Source: Proluteimonas luteida (GTDB lineage: Bacteria > Pseudomonadota > Gammaproteobacteria > Xanthomonadales > Xanthomonadaceae). Taken from it: DNA of 64,000 nt. The position numbers were made by a program, and so were the translations under genes. The stretch is taken from NCBI RefSeq assembly GCF_021191695.1, contig NZ_JAIWPT010000010.1, positions 1 through 64,000 of the forward strand. The letters run 5' to 3'. The first letter of the stretch is position 1. Each line of letters opens with the position of its first letter. Under the pieces are notes generated by a model. The model was not told the DNA's origin and searched no databases. It worked only from the letters and a program-made list of their open reading frames with translations. This document shows positions 12,603 to 20,915 of this stretch, in pieces.

Positions 12603-13133
12603 ATGGAACTCAAACCGCAGGATCTGCTGGTGCTTTACAAGGCTGCCGCTCACCCGGGGCAGCGCTGGACCTACGCCTCTCTGGGCGAAGCCCTGGCGAT
12701 GAGCGCGTCCGAAGCGCATGCCAGCGTGAAGCGCGCGGTGGCCGCCGGGCTGGCGGTGATGCGCGGCCGCGGGGACTGGTCGCCGGTGCGTCCGGCGCTG
12801 CTGGAATTCGCGGTGCATGGCGTGCGCTATGTCTGGCCGGCGGAGGCAGGAGCGGCCCGCCGTGGCGTGCCGACGTCGTTCGGGACGCCACCGCTTGCCG
12901 GGAAGATCACGGCCGCCGAAGGCGATGCGCCGGTCTGGGCACATCCATCCGGCACACATAAGGGGCCGACGCTGTCGCCGCTGTACCGCACGGTGCCGCA
13001 GGCGGCGCTGGCTGATCCCGCCCTGCACGAATTGCTTGCCCTGCAGGACGCGTTGCGTGCAGGTCGCGCGCGGGAGCGGGCGCTGGCGGCCGAACTGCTG
13101 CAGAAGGCGCTGGGAAGTGGCGATGCGACGTGA
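12603..13133 (+). CDS. Winged-helix DNA-binding protein, putative antitoxin/regulator of an AbiE-like pair
   Basis: 176 residues. The N-terminal half is a winged helix-turn-helix: LVLYKAAAHPGQRWTYASLGEALAMSASEAHASVKRA with recognition helix at about 33-50 and a wing (GLAVMRGRGDW). The remainder is Pro/Gly-rich, then a helical C-terminus. The stop overlaps the start of the downstream nucleotidyltransferase by 11 bp, indicating coupled synthesis. A strong palindrome lies just upstream. The order (HTH gene, then nucleotidyltransferase) matches AbiEi/AbiEii type IV toxin-antitoxin pairs, where the HTH protein is the antitoxin and autorepressor. Similarity is by arrangement rather than by clear sequence match. 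Confidence 0.6.
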   Translation: MELKPQDLLVLYKAAAHPGQRWTYASLGEALAMSASEAHASVKRAVAAGLAVMRGRGDWSPVRPALLEFAVHGVRYVWPAEAGAARRGVPTSFGTPPLAGKITAAEGDAPVWAHPSGTHKGPTLSPLYRTVPQAALADPALHELLALQDALRAGRARERALAAELLQKALGSGDAT

Positions 13134-13806
13134 CGATCCCAACCTGCCTTATCTGCGCGTGATTGCCGAGGCTTTGGGCGACCTGAGAGAGCAGGTGGTG
13201 TTCGTGGGCGGCGCAGTGGCCGGGTTGCTGGTGACCGATCCCCTGGCCGAGGGCGTGCGCGCGACTCGCGATGTGGACGCCATCGTCGAGGCGGGTCTTG
13301 CGCGGTTCCATCGCATCGAAGAGCAGGTTGCCGAGCGCGGTTTCGCGCGCGACATGGAAAGCGGTGTGGTCTGCCGCTGGGTGCATCGCGAAAGCGGAGT
13401 ACTGTTCGACTTGATGCCCGTGCAGCCGGATGTGCTCGGCTTTTCCAACCGCTGGTACCGGTATGCGGTCGACACCGCGGTGCCGTTCAACCTGGCCCCG
13501 GGATTGTCGATCCGACTGGCCAATGCCGTTGCCTTCGTGGCGACCAAGCTGGAGGCTTTCGCCGGCCGTGGCGCGGGTGACATCCTGGCCAGTCACGATC
13601 TTGAGGATGTGCTGAACATCGTGGATGGACGCGAAGAGCTGGCAGACGAACTGGCGGCTTCGCCGACGGCATTGCGGGAGGCGGTGGCCACGGCCTTCGC
13701 GGGGTTGCTGTCGCATCCGGATTTCGCCAATGCATTGCCGGGCTTGATTGCCGAGCCCGAACGTGCCGGCATTGTCGAAGCGCGACTACGGGGGATGTCG
13801 CAATGA
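13123..13806 (+). CDS. AbiEii-like nucleotidyltransferase (putative toxin)
   Basis: 227 residues. It carries the start of the polymerase-beta nucleotidyltransferase fold: VVFVGGAVAGLL (Gly29-Gly30) followed by the metal-binding pair Asp50/Asp52 in RATRDVDAIVE, then a later DLMPV strand that may hold the third acidic residue, and LANAVAFVATKLEAFAGRG with the KxxAxxxR-type helix found in AbiEii-like proteins. It overlaps the HTH gene by 11 bp and hsdR by ATGA, so it is embedded in the restriction operon. Toxicity and the nucleotide acceptor are unknown. The chosen ATG is the only start that leaves the GG motif at a normal distance from the N-terminus. Confidence 0.7.
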   Translation: MRRDDPNLPYLRVIAEALGDLREQVVFVGGAVAGLLVTDPLAEGVRATRDVDAIVEAGLARFHRIEEQVAERGFARDMESGVVCRWVHRESGVLFDLMPVQPDVLGFSNRWYRYAVDTAVPFNLAPGLSIRLANAVAFVATKLEAFAGRGAGDILASHDLEDVLNIVDGREELADELAASPTALREAVATAFAGLLSHPDFANALPGLIAEPERAGIVEARLRGMSQ

Positions 13807-16800
13807 ACCTGCACCAGGAACACCACTTCGAACGCGAGATCTGCGCGCACCTTGCCGGCAACGGCTGGCTGTACGCCGAAGGCGATGCTGCGCAGTACGA
13901 CCGCACCCATGCGTTGTTCCTGCCCGACCTGCTGGCGTGGATCGAGGCGACGCAGCCGGACAGTTGGCAGGCGCTGTCGAAGACGCACGGGCCGCAGCTG
14001 GGCCAGCGGTTGGCCGAACGCATCCGCAAGAATCTCGACGAGCGTGGCACGCTGGACGTGCTGCGCCGGGGCGTGGAGATGCTGGGGCTGAAGGGCCCGC
14101 TGTCGCTGGTGCAGTTCAAGCCGGCGCTGGCGATGAACCCGGTGATCGCGCAGCACTACACAGCCAACCGGTTGCGGGTGGTGCGGCAGGTCAGGCATTC
14201 GCCGAACAACCCGCATGATTGCGTGGACCTGGTGCTGTTCGTCAATGGCATCGCGGTGGCTACGGCGGAGCTGAAGTCGGAGTTCACCCAGTCCGTGGGC
14301 GATGCGGTGGACCAGTACCGCTTCGACCGCCACCCGCATCCCAAGGGCAGGCTGGCCGAACCGCTGCTGGGCTTCCCCGGCGGTGCGCTGGTGCACTTCG
14401 CAGTGAGTCAGGCCGAAGTGATGATGAGCACGCGGTTGCAGGGGCCCGGCACGCGTTTTCTGCCGTTCAATCGCGGCAACCATGGAGCAGCCGGCAACGT
14501 ACCCAACCCGGAAGGCTTCGCCACCGGCTACCTGTGGGAGGAGGTCTGGGCGCGCGACAGCTGGCTGGAGATCCTGGGCCGCTACCTGATCGGCAAGCGC
14601 GACGACAAGAAGCGGCTGGCGAGCGTGATCTTCCCGCGCTACCATCAGCTCGACGCCACGCGGAAACTGGTGGCCAACGTGCGCGCGAACGGGGCAGGGC
14701 AGCGCTACCTGATCCAGCATTCGGCGGGCTCGGGCAAGACCAACTCCATCGCGTGGAGCGCGCATTTCCTTGCCGACCTGCACGATGACCAGCACCGCAA
14801 GCTGTTCGACAGCGTGTTGGTGGTGTCCGACCGCAACGTGCTGGACGTGCAGCTGCAGGAGGCGATCTTCGACTTCGAGCGCACCACCGGCGTGGTGGCC
14901 ACCATCACTGGCGAGCATGGCAGCAAGAGTGCGCAGTTGTCGCAGGCGCTCAAGGACGGCAAGAAGATCATCGTCTGCACCATCCAGACCTTCCCGTTCG
15001 CGCTGCAGGCGGTGCAGGAGCTGGCGGCGACGGAAGGCAAGCGTTTCGCGGTGATCGCCGACGAGGCGCACAGCTCGCAGACCGGCGAGGGCGCAGCCAA
15101 GCTCAAGCAGCTGCTCAGCGCGCAGGAATGGGCGGAACTTCAGGACGGCGGCGAGATCGACACCGAGGCGCTGCTTGCCGCCGGCATGGCGGCACGCACC
15201 GGCGGCACTGGTTTGACCTACGTGGCCTTCACCGCAACGCCCAAGGGCAAGACGCTGGAGCTGTTCGGACGGCCGGGTCCGGATGGCTTGCCGCAGCCGT
15301 TCCACGTGTATTCGATGCGGCAGGCGATCGAGGAAGGTTTCATCCTCGACGTGCTGAAGAACTACACGCCGTACGACCTGGCGTTCCGCCTGACGCATGA
15401 AGGCCAGGAGATCGACCACAAACAGGTTGAACGTTCCGCGGCAATGAAGGGGATCATGCAGTGGGTGCGCCTGCATCCCTACAACATCGCGTCGAAAGTG
15501 CAGATCGTGGTCGAGCACTACCGCGAGAACGTGCAGCCGCTGTTGGAGGGCAGGGCCAAGGCGATGGTAGTGGTGGCCTCGCGCAAGGAGGCGGTGCGCT
15601 GGCAGAAGGCGATCCGCGGCTACATCGAACGCCAAGGCTATCCGCTGGGCGTGCTTGTGGCGTTTTCCGGCGAGATCAATGATCCCGAGAGCTTTCCCGA
15701 AGCGGTGACCGAAACCAGCAAGCTGCTGAATGCTGGGCTGAAGGGACAGGACATCCGCGAGGCATTCGCCAAGCCCGAATACAACCTGTTGCTGGTCGCC
15801 AACAAGTTCCAGACCGGCTTCGACCAGCCTTTGCTGTGCGGCATGTACGTGGACAAGAAGCTGGGAGGCATCCAGGCGGTGCAGACGCTCTCGCGCCTGA
15901 ACCGCGCGTACCCGGGCAAGGACACCACCTACATCCTCGATTTCGTCAATGACGCGACCGACGTGCTGTCCGCGTTCAAGACCTATTACGAGACGGCGGA
16001 ACTGGAAGCGACGACCGATCCGAATATGGTCTATGACCTGCGCGCCAAGCTCGATGCCAGTGGGCACTACGACACCTTCGAAGTCGAGCGCGTGGCGAAG
16101 GTGGAGACGGATCCAGCCGGGACGCAGGCGCAGCTCAGTGCTGCGATCGCCCCGGTGGCGGACCGCCTCCTCAAGCGCTACAAAGCGACACAGCAGGTCA
16201 GGGTTGCTGCCGAAGCCGGCAGCGACGGGAGTGCGGCCCAGGCCGCCAAGGACACGCTGGACGCGCTGGTGTTGTTCAAGAACGATATGGGCGCGTTCGT
16301 TCGGCTGTATGCCTTCCTCTCGCAGATGTTCGATTACGGCAATACCGACATCGAAAAGCGCTTCATCTTCTATCGACGCCTGATCCCGCTACTTGAGTTC
16401 GGCCGTGAACGAGACGAGGCCGACTTGTCCAAGGTCGTGCTGACCCACCACACCTTGCGCAGAGGCAGCAAGGATCCGCTGGACTTCAACACCGACGGCA
16501 GCTACAAGCTGGCGCCGATGGGCTCTGTGGGCAGTGGCGGCGTGCAGGAAAAGCAGCAGGCGTACCTGGCCGAGATCATCGAGAAGGTCAACGGATTGTT
16601 TGAGGGCCAGCTCACCGACGATGACCAGTTGGTCTATGTCAATGGCGTACTCAAGGGCAAGCTGTTGGAGAACAGGACGCTGGTGCAGCAAGCGGCCAGC
16701 AACAGCAAGGAGCAGTTCGCCAATTCCCCGGATCTGAAGGATGCCTTGCTGCACGCGATCATGGACGCGCTGGATGCGCACACCACCATGAGCAGCCAGG

Positions 16801-16910
16801 CACTGGAGTCCGACCGCGTACGGGATGGGTTGAAACACATCTTGCTGGGACCCGCGCAACTCTACGAAGCGCTTCGCGCCAAAGGGCAAGGCACTCGGCC
16901 AACGATGTGA
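13803..16910 (+). CDS. hsdR: Type I restriction-modification system, endonuclease/translocase subunit
   Basis: 1035 residues, full length for HsdR. It is the motor and nuclease of the type I complex. The N-terminal PD-(D/E)XK nuclease has Asp142 (VDLVLF) and Glu156/Lys158 (AELK). The SF2 helicase has Walker A SAGSGKT (307-313) and DEAH (420-423), with TATPKGKT further on and the motif VI region (QTLSRLNRAY). The C-terminal helical part that docks on HsdM/HsdS follows to the end. The ATGA overlap with the nucleotidyltransferase couples it to the preceding four genes. Ends 47 bp before a dif-like site. Confidence 0.96.
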   Translation: MNLHQEHHFEREICAHLAGNGWLYAEGDAAQYDRTHALFLPDLLAWIEATQPDSWQALSKTHGPQLGQRLAERIRKNLDERGTLDVLRRGVEMLGLKGPLSLVQFKPALAMNPVIAQHYTANRLRVVRQVRHSPNNPHDCVDLVLFVNGIAVATAELKSEFTQSVGDAVDQYRFDRHPHPKGRLAEPLLGFPGGALVHFAVSQAEVMMSTRLQGPGTRFLPFNRGNHGAAGNVPNPEGFATGYLWEEVWARDSWLEILGRYLIGKRDDKKRLASVIFPRYHQLDATRKLVANVRANGAGQRYLIQHSAGSGKTNSIAWSAHFLADLHDDQHRKLFDSVLVVSDRNVLDVQLQEAIFDFERTTGVVATITGEHGSKSAQLSQALKDGKKIIVCTIQTFPFALQAVQELAATEGKRFAVIADEAHSSQTGEGAAKLKQLLSAQEWAELQDGGEIDTEALLAAGMAARTGGTGLTYVAFTATPKGKTLELFGRPGPDGLPQPFHVYSMRQAIEEGFILDVLKNYTPYDLAFRLTHEGQEIDHKQVERSAAMKGIMQWVRLHPYNIASKVQIVVEHYRENVQPLLEGRAKAMVVVASRKEAVRWQKAIRGYIERQGYPLGVLVAFSGEINDPESFPEAVTETSKLLNAGLKGQDIREAFAKPEYNLLLVANKFQTGFDQPLLCGMYVDKKLGGIQAVQTLSRLNRAYPGKDTTYILDFVNDATDVLSAFKTYYETAELEATTDPNMVYDLRAKLDASGHYDTFEVERVAKVETDPAGTQAQLSAAIAPVADRLLKRYKATQQVRVAAEAGSDGSAAQAAKDTLDALVLFKNDMGAFVRLYAFLSQMFDYGNTDIEKRFIFYRRLIPLLEFGRERDEADLSKVVLTHHTLRRGSKDPLDFNTDGSYKLAPMGSVGSGGVQEKQQAYLAEIIEKVNGLFEGQLTDDDQLVYVNGVLKGKLLENRTLVQQAASNSKEQFANSPDLKDALLHAIMDALDAHTTMSSQALESDRVRDGLKHILLGPAQLYEALRAKGQGTRPTM

Positions 16911-16957
16911 TCCGTTGTGATGACAACCAGCGCCGCTGCCTCGTAACGAGCTGTGGA

Positions 16958-16985
16958 ATTTAACATAATGTGCATTATGCGAAGT
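16958..16985 (-). other. XerCD recombination site, dif or dif-like
   Basis: Read on the minus strand this 28-bp site has an 11-bp left arm ACTTCGCATAA, a 6-bp centre TGCACA and an 11-bp right arm TTATGTTAAAT. The right arm equals the XerD arm of E. coli dif at all 11 positions. The left arm shares the CGCATAA end of the XerC arm. The centre differs from the usual TGTATA. It is therefore either the chromosome-dimer resolution site or an attachment site of an element that uses XerCD. It lies between hsdR and gene debris. Confidence 0.7.
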
Positions 16986-17054
16986 TTAGAGGATGCGCGG
17001 CGTACACGGTCGCCGCCCTACGCTGGCTTGCCGCCAAGCTGCAAGGAGGCCGCT

Positions 17055-17266
17055 ATGACCACGTGCTGGCACTGTAAAGCTGAGTTAGACACCGCACACT
17101 ACGACCGCGGTGCACAATCGCTTCGGTGCGCACCGATCCCGCTGTTTCTTGCCCGCAATGCGATAACCCTCCAACGCATTGCGGTCAAGAGCCGGGACAA
17201 GTAAAACTGATACATCCCGAGCTGCGAGTGTTGTACGCGTCGAAGTCTCCCCAGCACCCGCGCTAA
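17055..17266 (+). pseudogene. Small zinc-ribbon protein gene, probably frameshifted
   Basis: A good ribosome site (AAGGAGG, 5 bp before ATG) opens a frame beginning MTTCWHCKAELD with a CxxC pair; this frame ends at 17204. The +1 frame from about 17111 is open and carries a second CxxC (DPAVSCPQCDNPPTHCG), ending at the TAA at 17264-17266. Joined by one frameshift near 17110, the two would make a ~70-residue protein with paired CxxC knuckles. Read as a decayed gene; a programmed shift or two chance frames are alternatives. Confidence 0.4.
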
Positions 17267-17438
17267 CCCTACCCATCTAGCCCGCTCAACTGTCGCCATC
17301 TGCAGACGCCAACGGACAACGATCCCCAACCACACATATCCGCGGAAAAGTACCCCCACACTCAGCCGCGTGGCTGAATAGCTGTTCTCGGTATTGGGTA
17401 CGGCGAAGCCTCCCTAGCACATGCGCCAACCCTACCCA
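17241..17438 (+). repeat. 35-bp imperfect direct repeat in the debris region
   Basis: Copies at 17241-17275 and 17404-17438 begin CGAAG and end AACCCTACCCA, identical at 30 of 35 positions, 163 bp apart. The first covers the end of the zinc-ribbon frame; the second abuts the IS3 OrfA fragment. Apart from these, the interval from hsdR to the ABC genes holds only the dif-like site and no convincing intact gene. Confidence 0.65.
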
Positions 17439-17447
17439 AGCGTCCCC

Positions 17448-17546
17448 GACGCCAAGCGCCTGAAGGAGCTGGAATCGGAGAACACCCGGCTGAAGAAGTT
17501 GCTGGCCGAGCAGATGTTCGAGAACGACGTCATCAAGGATGGTCTG
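17448..17546 (+). mobile_element. Fragment of an IS3-family OrfA transposase
   Basis: The frame encodes DAKRLKELESENTRLKKLL followed by AEQMFENDVIKD, the leucine-zipper end of IS3-family OrfA proteins (usually followed by a basic KK tail and OrfB). Here it breaks after VIKD into unrelated sequence and stops at 17592-17594, inside the end of the neighbouring ABC ATPase gene. The helix-turn-helix half, OrfB and terminal repeats are missing, so only a relic remains. Confidence 0.75.
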
Positions 17547-17583
17547 CTTTTGGTCAAGAGCGGATGTAGCGTCACGCCTTTAA

Positions 17584-18552
17584 TCAGCTTCTGAGTTGAT
17601 CCAACAGCGCCGCGATTGAGCGCGCGGGGGACGCGTCTCCCACTTGCCATCCCGCGTCCGACCCGAGGAATCTGATCACTGGCGCGCCTGTTTCAGCATG
17701 CTCCAAGGGCGTAAACCCGGATCGTCGAAGTGCGCGACAAAGCCAAGTCGCTTCTACGCCGTCGACTGCAACCTGCACTGCTCGACCTTCCCGAGCCGTC
17801 GACTCGAAACGCCCGGATTCAAGCGAGAAGCGCAGGTTGTGCTGGTCGAACGTGGCGCCGATCGCGCCAGACAGCGCGATGTCTTCGGGCGTGCCGTCAA
17901 GGAAGTGCCCTTCCCCGGGCAGCAGCCACAGACGGTCGGCGGTTTCCAGCGACAGTTCCAGATCGTGGCTTGACAGCACGATGGCCACGCCCTGCTCTCG
18001 CGCGATGCGGCGCAGCAGGTCGATGATCGTCACCCGGCTGGGCAGGTCGAGGAAGGCGGTGATCTCGTCGAGCAGCAGGACCTGCGGCTGCTGGGCCAAG
18101 GCCCTCGCGATCATCACCCGCTGCCGTTCGCCGTCGCTGAGACTGTCGATGCTGCGATCGGCGAGATGCGCGCCCTCGACGCGCTCGAGTGCATCTGCGG
18201 CGATGCGGCGATCCTCGTCGCCGAGCACGCCGGACCAGCCGGTATGCGGCTGGCGCCCCAACTCGACGAGTTCGCGCACGCCCAGCGCGCCGGCCTGCAC
18301 GCGTTCGGTCAGGACCACGGCGATGCGTCTTGCTCGTTCGCTGCCCGACAGACTGCGCACCGCTACGCCGTCGAGCGAGACCTCGCCCGCCAGCGGCGAC
18401 AGGAATCCGCCCAGTGTGCGCAGAAGCGTCGACTTGCCCTGCCCGTTGCGGCCCAGCAGGCAGACGAACTCGCCCGCCTGCACGTCGAGGTCGGGCAGTG
18501 TCGCCAGCACGCGTCGACCGTAGCCGATCCGGATGTCCCGCAAGGCCAGCAT
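17584..18552 (-). CDS. ABC transporter ATP-binding protein, iron/metal-chelate uptake
   Basis: 322 residues. Powers import of a metal chelate by the FecCD-type permease encoded just upstream (1-bp gap). Walker A GRNGQGKST is at 34-42, ABC signature LSDGE at 138-142, Walker B VLLLDE about 20 residues later, and the switch His in SSHDLELS. The domain is of the FepC/FhuC/BtuD type. After about residue 230 there is an extra ~90-residue C-terminal region (EATWLCRALRRSGF, then PVIRFLGSDAG) not needed for ATPase function, possibly regulatory. Last gene of a three-gene unit; its end overlaps the IS3 relic. Confidence 0.9.
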   Translation of the reverse strand: MLALRDIRIGYGRRVLATLPDLDVQAGEFVCLLGRNGQGKSTLLRTLGGFLSPLAGEVSLDGVAVRSLSGSERARRIAVVLTERVQAGALGVRELVELGRQPHTGWSGVLGDEDRRIAADALERVEGAHLADRSIDSLSDGERQRVMIARALAQQPQVLLLDEITAFLDLPSRVTIIDLLRRIAREQGVAIVLSSHDLELSLETADRLWLLPGEGHFLDGTPEDIALSGAIGATFDQHNLRFSLESGRFESTAREGRAVQVAVDGVEATWLCRALRRSGFTPLEHAETGAPVIRFLGSDAGWQVGDASPARSIAALLDQLRS

Positions 18553-18553
18553 G

Positions 18554-19618
18554 TCAGCGCTCCGCTGCGCGCAGGCTGCGCGCGGTCAGCAACAGGACGA
18601 TCACAACCGGTGCGCCGAGGATCGCCAGGATCGAATTCAGATGCAGAAAATGCTGGCGCCAAGGCAAATGCACGACGAGATCGGCCACCAATGCCAACAG
18701 CGCGCCCAGCGCGAAGCTCGCCGGCAGCAGCGCGCCGATCCGGGCTGAACCGATCAGACCGCGTGCGAGATGCGGCGTGATCAGACCGACGAAGGCGACC
18801 GGGCCGCAGAATGCAGTCACCGGCGCCGCGAGCAGGATCGTCGCGGCCAGCACGCGCCGCCGCAGGCGCGGCACGTCGACGCCGAGGCTTTCGGCGTAGG
18901 TATCTCCGAGCAGGAGCGCGGTCAGCGGCTTGGCCAGCCAGACCGCGAGCGCGAGACCGATCAGCAGGGGCGGTAACCAGGTCGCGAAGTCCGGCCATGC
19001 CACCGACGCGAAAGTCGCGTCGTTCCACGAGGAGAAGATCCGCGTCTGCGTGCGGTTGGTGAAGTGCAGCAGCACGCCGATCAGGCCCTGGGCGAGAAAG
19101 CCCAGCATCAGGCCGAGCACCAGCAGTGTGACCGAGCCCACGCGACGCGCCATCGCGGCCATCGCCAGGGCCACACCCAGCGTGCCCAGCGCGGAACCGG
19201 CGACGATGCCCATGCCCGACAGCGCCCCCAGTGCCTGCAGCGCCGCAGGCCCGACCACCGCCCCGGCCACGACGACCAGCGCCGCGCCGAACTGGCCGCC
19301 GGCCATGAGTCCCATCGACCAGGCATCGGCCAGCGGATTGCGGAACAGTGTCTGCATCAGCAGGCCGGCGACACCGAGTGCGCCGCCACCGATGATCGCG
19401 GCGAGCACGCGCGGCAGCCTTAGGCCGGAGACGATGCGGTACTCCGCGGACTGCGGCTCGAATCCGAACAGGCCGTGCAGCACACGTCCCACCGACAACA
19501 CCTCATGGCCGATCGCTAGGCTCGCCATTGCCGCGCAGACCAGAGCGAGCGCAGCCAGACCGAGTGCCAGCGGTGCACGCAGGCGGCGCGTGTTGGGCAC
19601 CATCGCAGGCGCACTCAC
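18554..19618 (-). CDS. FecCD-family ABC transporter permease
   Basis: About 354 residues with roughly ten transmembrane helices. Typical FecCD landmarks are present: the GLRLPRVLAAIIGGGALGVAGLLMQ segment after helix 2, NPLADAWSMGLMAGGQFGA, and the cytoplasmic coupling motif GPVAFVGLITPHLAR near the C-terminus. The start is taken as the GTG that overlaps the stop of the binding-protein gene as GTGA, with AGGA 9 bp upstream; an ATG five codons later is the alternative. Transports an iron or other metal chelate across the inner membrane. Confidence 0.92.
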   Translation of the reverse strand: MSAPAMVPNTRRLRAPLALGLAALALVCAAMASLAIGHEVLSVGRVLHGLFGFEPQSAEYRIVSGLRLPRVLAAIIGGGALGVAGLLMQTLFRNPLADAWSMGLMAGGQFGAALVVVAGAVVGPAALQALGALSGMGIVAGSALGTLGVALAMAAMARRVGSVTLLVLGLMLGFLAQGLIGVLLHFTNRTQTRIFSSWNDATFASVAWPDFATWLPPLLIGLALAVWLAKPLTALLLGDTYAESLGVDVPRLRRRVLAATILLAAPVTAFCGPVAFVGLITPHLARGLIGSARIGALLPASFALGALLALVADLVVHLPWRQHFLHLNSILAILGAPVVIVLLLTARSLRAAER

Positions 19619-20859
19619 TGGTAGCGATCCTGCGGCAGCGGCTTGAGGAAGCGGAACGGTTCGGGGCGCAGCTGGGGATGCAGCATCTTCACGAAGTCGC
19701 CGAGCACCCAATCGGGACGGACGACGGCCGTCTGGTACCAGTCGTGCACATTCTCGTCGAGGAGGCTGCGGCCGGTGTTGCCGTACAGCCTGCCCTCTCG
19801 CCAGGCGGGAAATGCGTCGAGCACCGCGCGGCCTCGGGGCGGTGCGGCATGCAGGTCGCCGATCAGCCACAGGTCCGTGCGCGCTGCCAGCGGCAGCAGC
19901 GCCTCGCTCGACACGGTCTCCGACGACCAGCGCGCCGGGTCCTCGGGCTGCGCCATCAGATTGATCCCGCCGGCGTCGGCGATGTACGCCGCCTCGGCAC
20001 CCCGCACCGTCGCCACCCAGCGATCCGCGCCTGCGGGGTAGGCCCAGAGCACGCCGGGGCTGGGCTGGTCCGCGACCTGCGCCTTCAGCGCCGCGACGTT
20101 CCCTTCGATCTCGTCGAACAGCGCCTGCGCGCGCGCATCGGTGCCCGTCAGCAGACCGAAGAAGCGGATCCATTCCGCACGGCCCAGATAGCTCGTCTCC
20201 TCCTCCGCGAACGTCGGCACCACGGTCAACCCGAGCGCGCGGGCGCGCTGCAGCACCGGCGTCTGCGCGAGATCGGACAGGCGCATCAGAAAAACGTCCG
20301 GCTGTCGTGCGATCAGCACGTCGAGGTTCGGTGGCGCGTGCCAGTTGTAGCCGACCTGGGCGATCTCGCCTGCCTTGGCACGACGGCGTGTGGTGTTGTC
20401 GAACGACGTCAGGCCGCCTACGGCGACCAGACGGTCGGCGACACCGAGCGCGGACAGGAAGGCCTCGTCGACGCCGTTGTTGGCCGCGATCGTCCGCACC
20501 GGCGTGCGCACGATCGTCGCGCCCCGCAGCGCACCGGTGAGTGCCGGCGCCTCGTCGGCTTCGGGCACCAGGACCAGCGTGTCCGACTGCGGTGCGCGCG
20601 CACCGCCCTGATCGGCGACCGGCGCCTGCAAGCGAGCGACGATGAATCCCTCGTGCCGGACGAGTTCGAGATAACGGGCATACCGCAGCGGGATCGCGAT
20701 GCCACCGCTGTCGGACACGGCGCGATCGCCGACATCGGTCGATCCAGGGCCACAGGCCGCAAGACCCACCGCCACAAGCACGGATGCCGCGAGCAGCAGC
20801 GTTCTGGCAAGCCACGGATGGCTGCGATCACAGGTTCCGCCGCATTGCGCATTGCACAT
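19615..20859 (-). CDS. Substrate-binding lipoprotein of a metal-chelate ABC importer
   Basis: 414 residues. Signal peptide with lipobox VGLAAC, lipidated Cys36; the mature part is periplasmic and membrane-tethered. Two lobes are joined by a long helix as in BtuF/FhuD-type proteins: the first lobe has IVRTPVRTIAANNGVDEAFLSALG and PNLDVLIARQPDVFL, the second VLWAYPAGADRWVATVRG and AYIADAGGINL. Ligand is not predictable. First gene of the unit, divergent from a TonB-dependent receptor across a 56-bp gap, which implies joint regulation. Sequence before residue 18 is Cys-rich and the true start could be slightly downstream. Confidence 0.88.
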   Translation of the reverse strand: MCNAQCGGTCDRSHPWLARTLLLAASVLVAVGLAACGPGSTDVGDRAVSDSGGIAIPLRYARYLELVRHEGFIVARLQAPVADQGGARAPQSDTLVLVPEADEAPALTGALRGATIVRTPVRTIAANNGVDEAFLSALGVADRLVAVGGLTSFDNTTRRRAKAGEIAQVGYNWHAPPNLDVLIARQPDVFLMRLSDLAQTPVLQRARALGLTVVPTFAEEETSYLGRAEWIRFFGLLTGTDARAQALFDEIEGNVAALKAQVADQPSPGVLWAYPAGADRWVATVRGAEAAYIADAGGINLMAQPEDPARWSSETVSSEALLPLAARTDLWLIGDLHAAPPRGRAVLDAFPAWREGRLYGNTGRSLLDENVHDWYQTAVVRPDWVLGDFVKMLHPQLRPEPFRFLKPLPQDRYQ

Positions 20860-20878
20860 CGTTCCGCCCCCGGATTAA

Positions 20879-20904
20879 TTGAATGTTATGTTATATCAAT
20901 TCAA
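20879..20904. promoter_or_regulatory. Zur/Fur-like palindrome in the divergent metal-uptake promoter
   Basis: An AT-rich dyad in the 56-bp gap: TTGAAT (20879-20884) pairs with ATTCAA (20899-20904). Its core TGTTATGTTATATCA (20884-20898) agrees at 12 of 14 defined positions with the Zur-box core TGTTATAnTATAACA as I recall it. A single regulator here could control both the receptor and the ABC genes. A Fur-type site is the alternative. Confidence 0.5.
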
Positions 20905-20915
20905 AGGGAATCCAT

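Noticed and set aside
13593..16067. An 824-codon open frame on the minus strand opposite hsdR
   Set aside because: Its translation is Arg/His/Ala/Gln-rich and lacks any motif, while the plus strand encodes intact HsdR motifs. It is a high-GC shadow.
17241..17438. Integron attC sites for the direct repeats
   Set aside because: The copies end in AACCCTACCC near a stop codon, which is suggestive, but no R'/R'' core-site pair with the required complementarity and no integrase is present.
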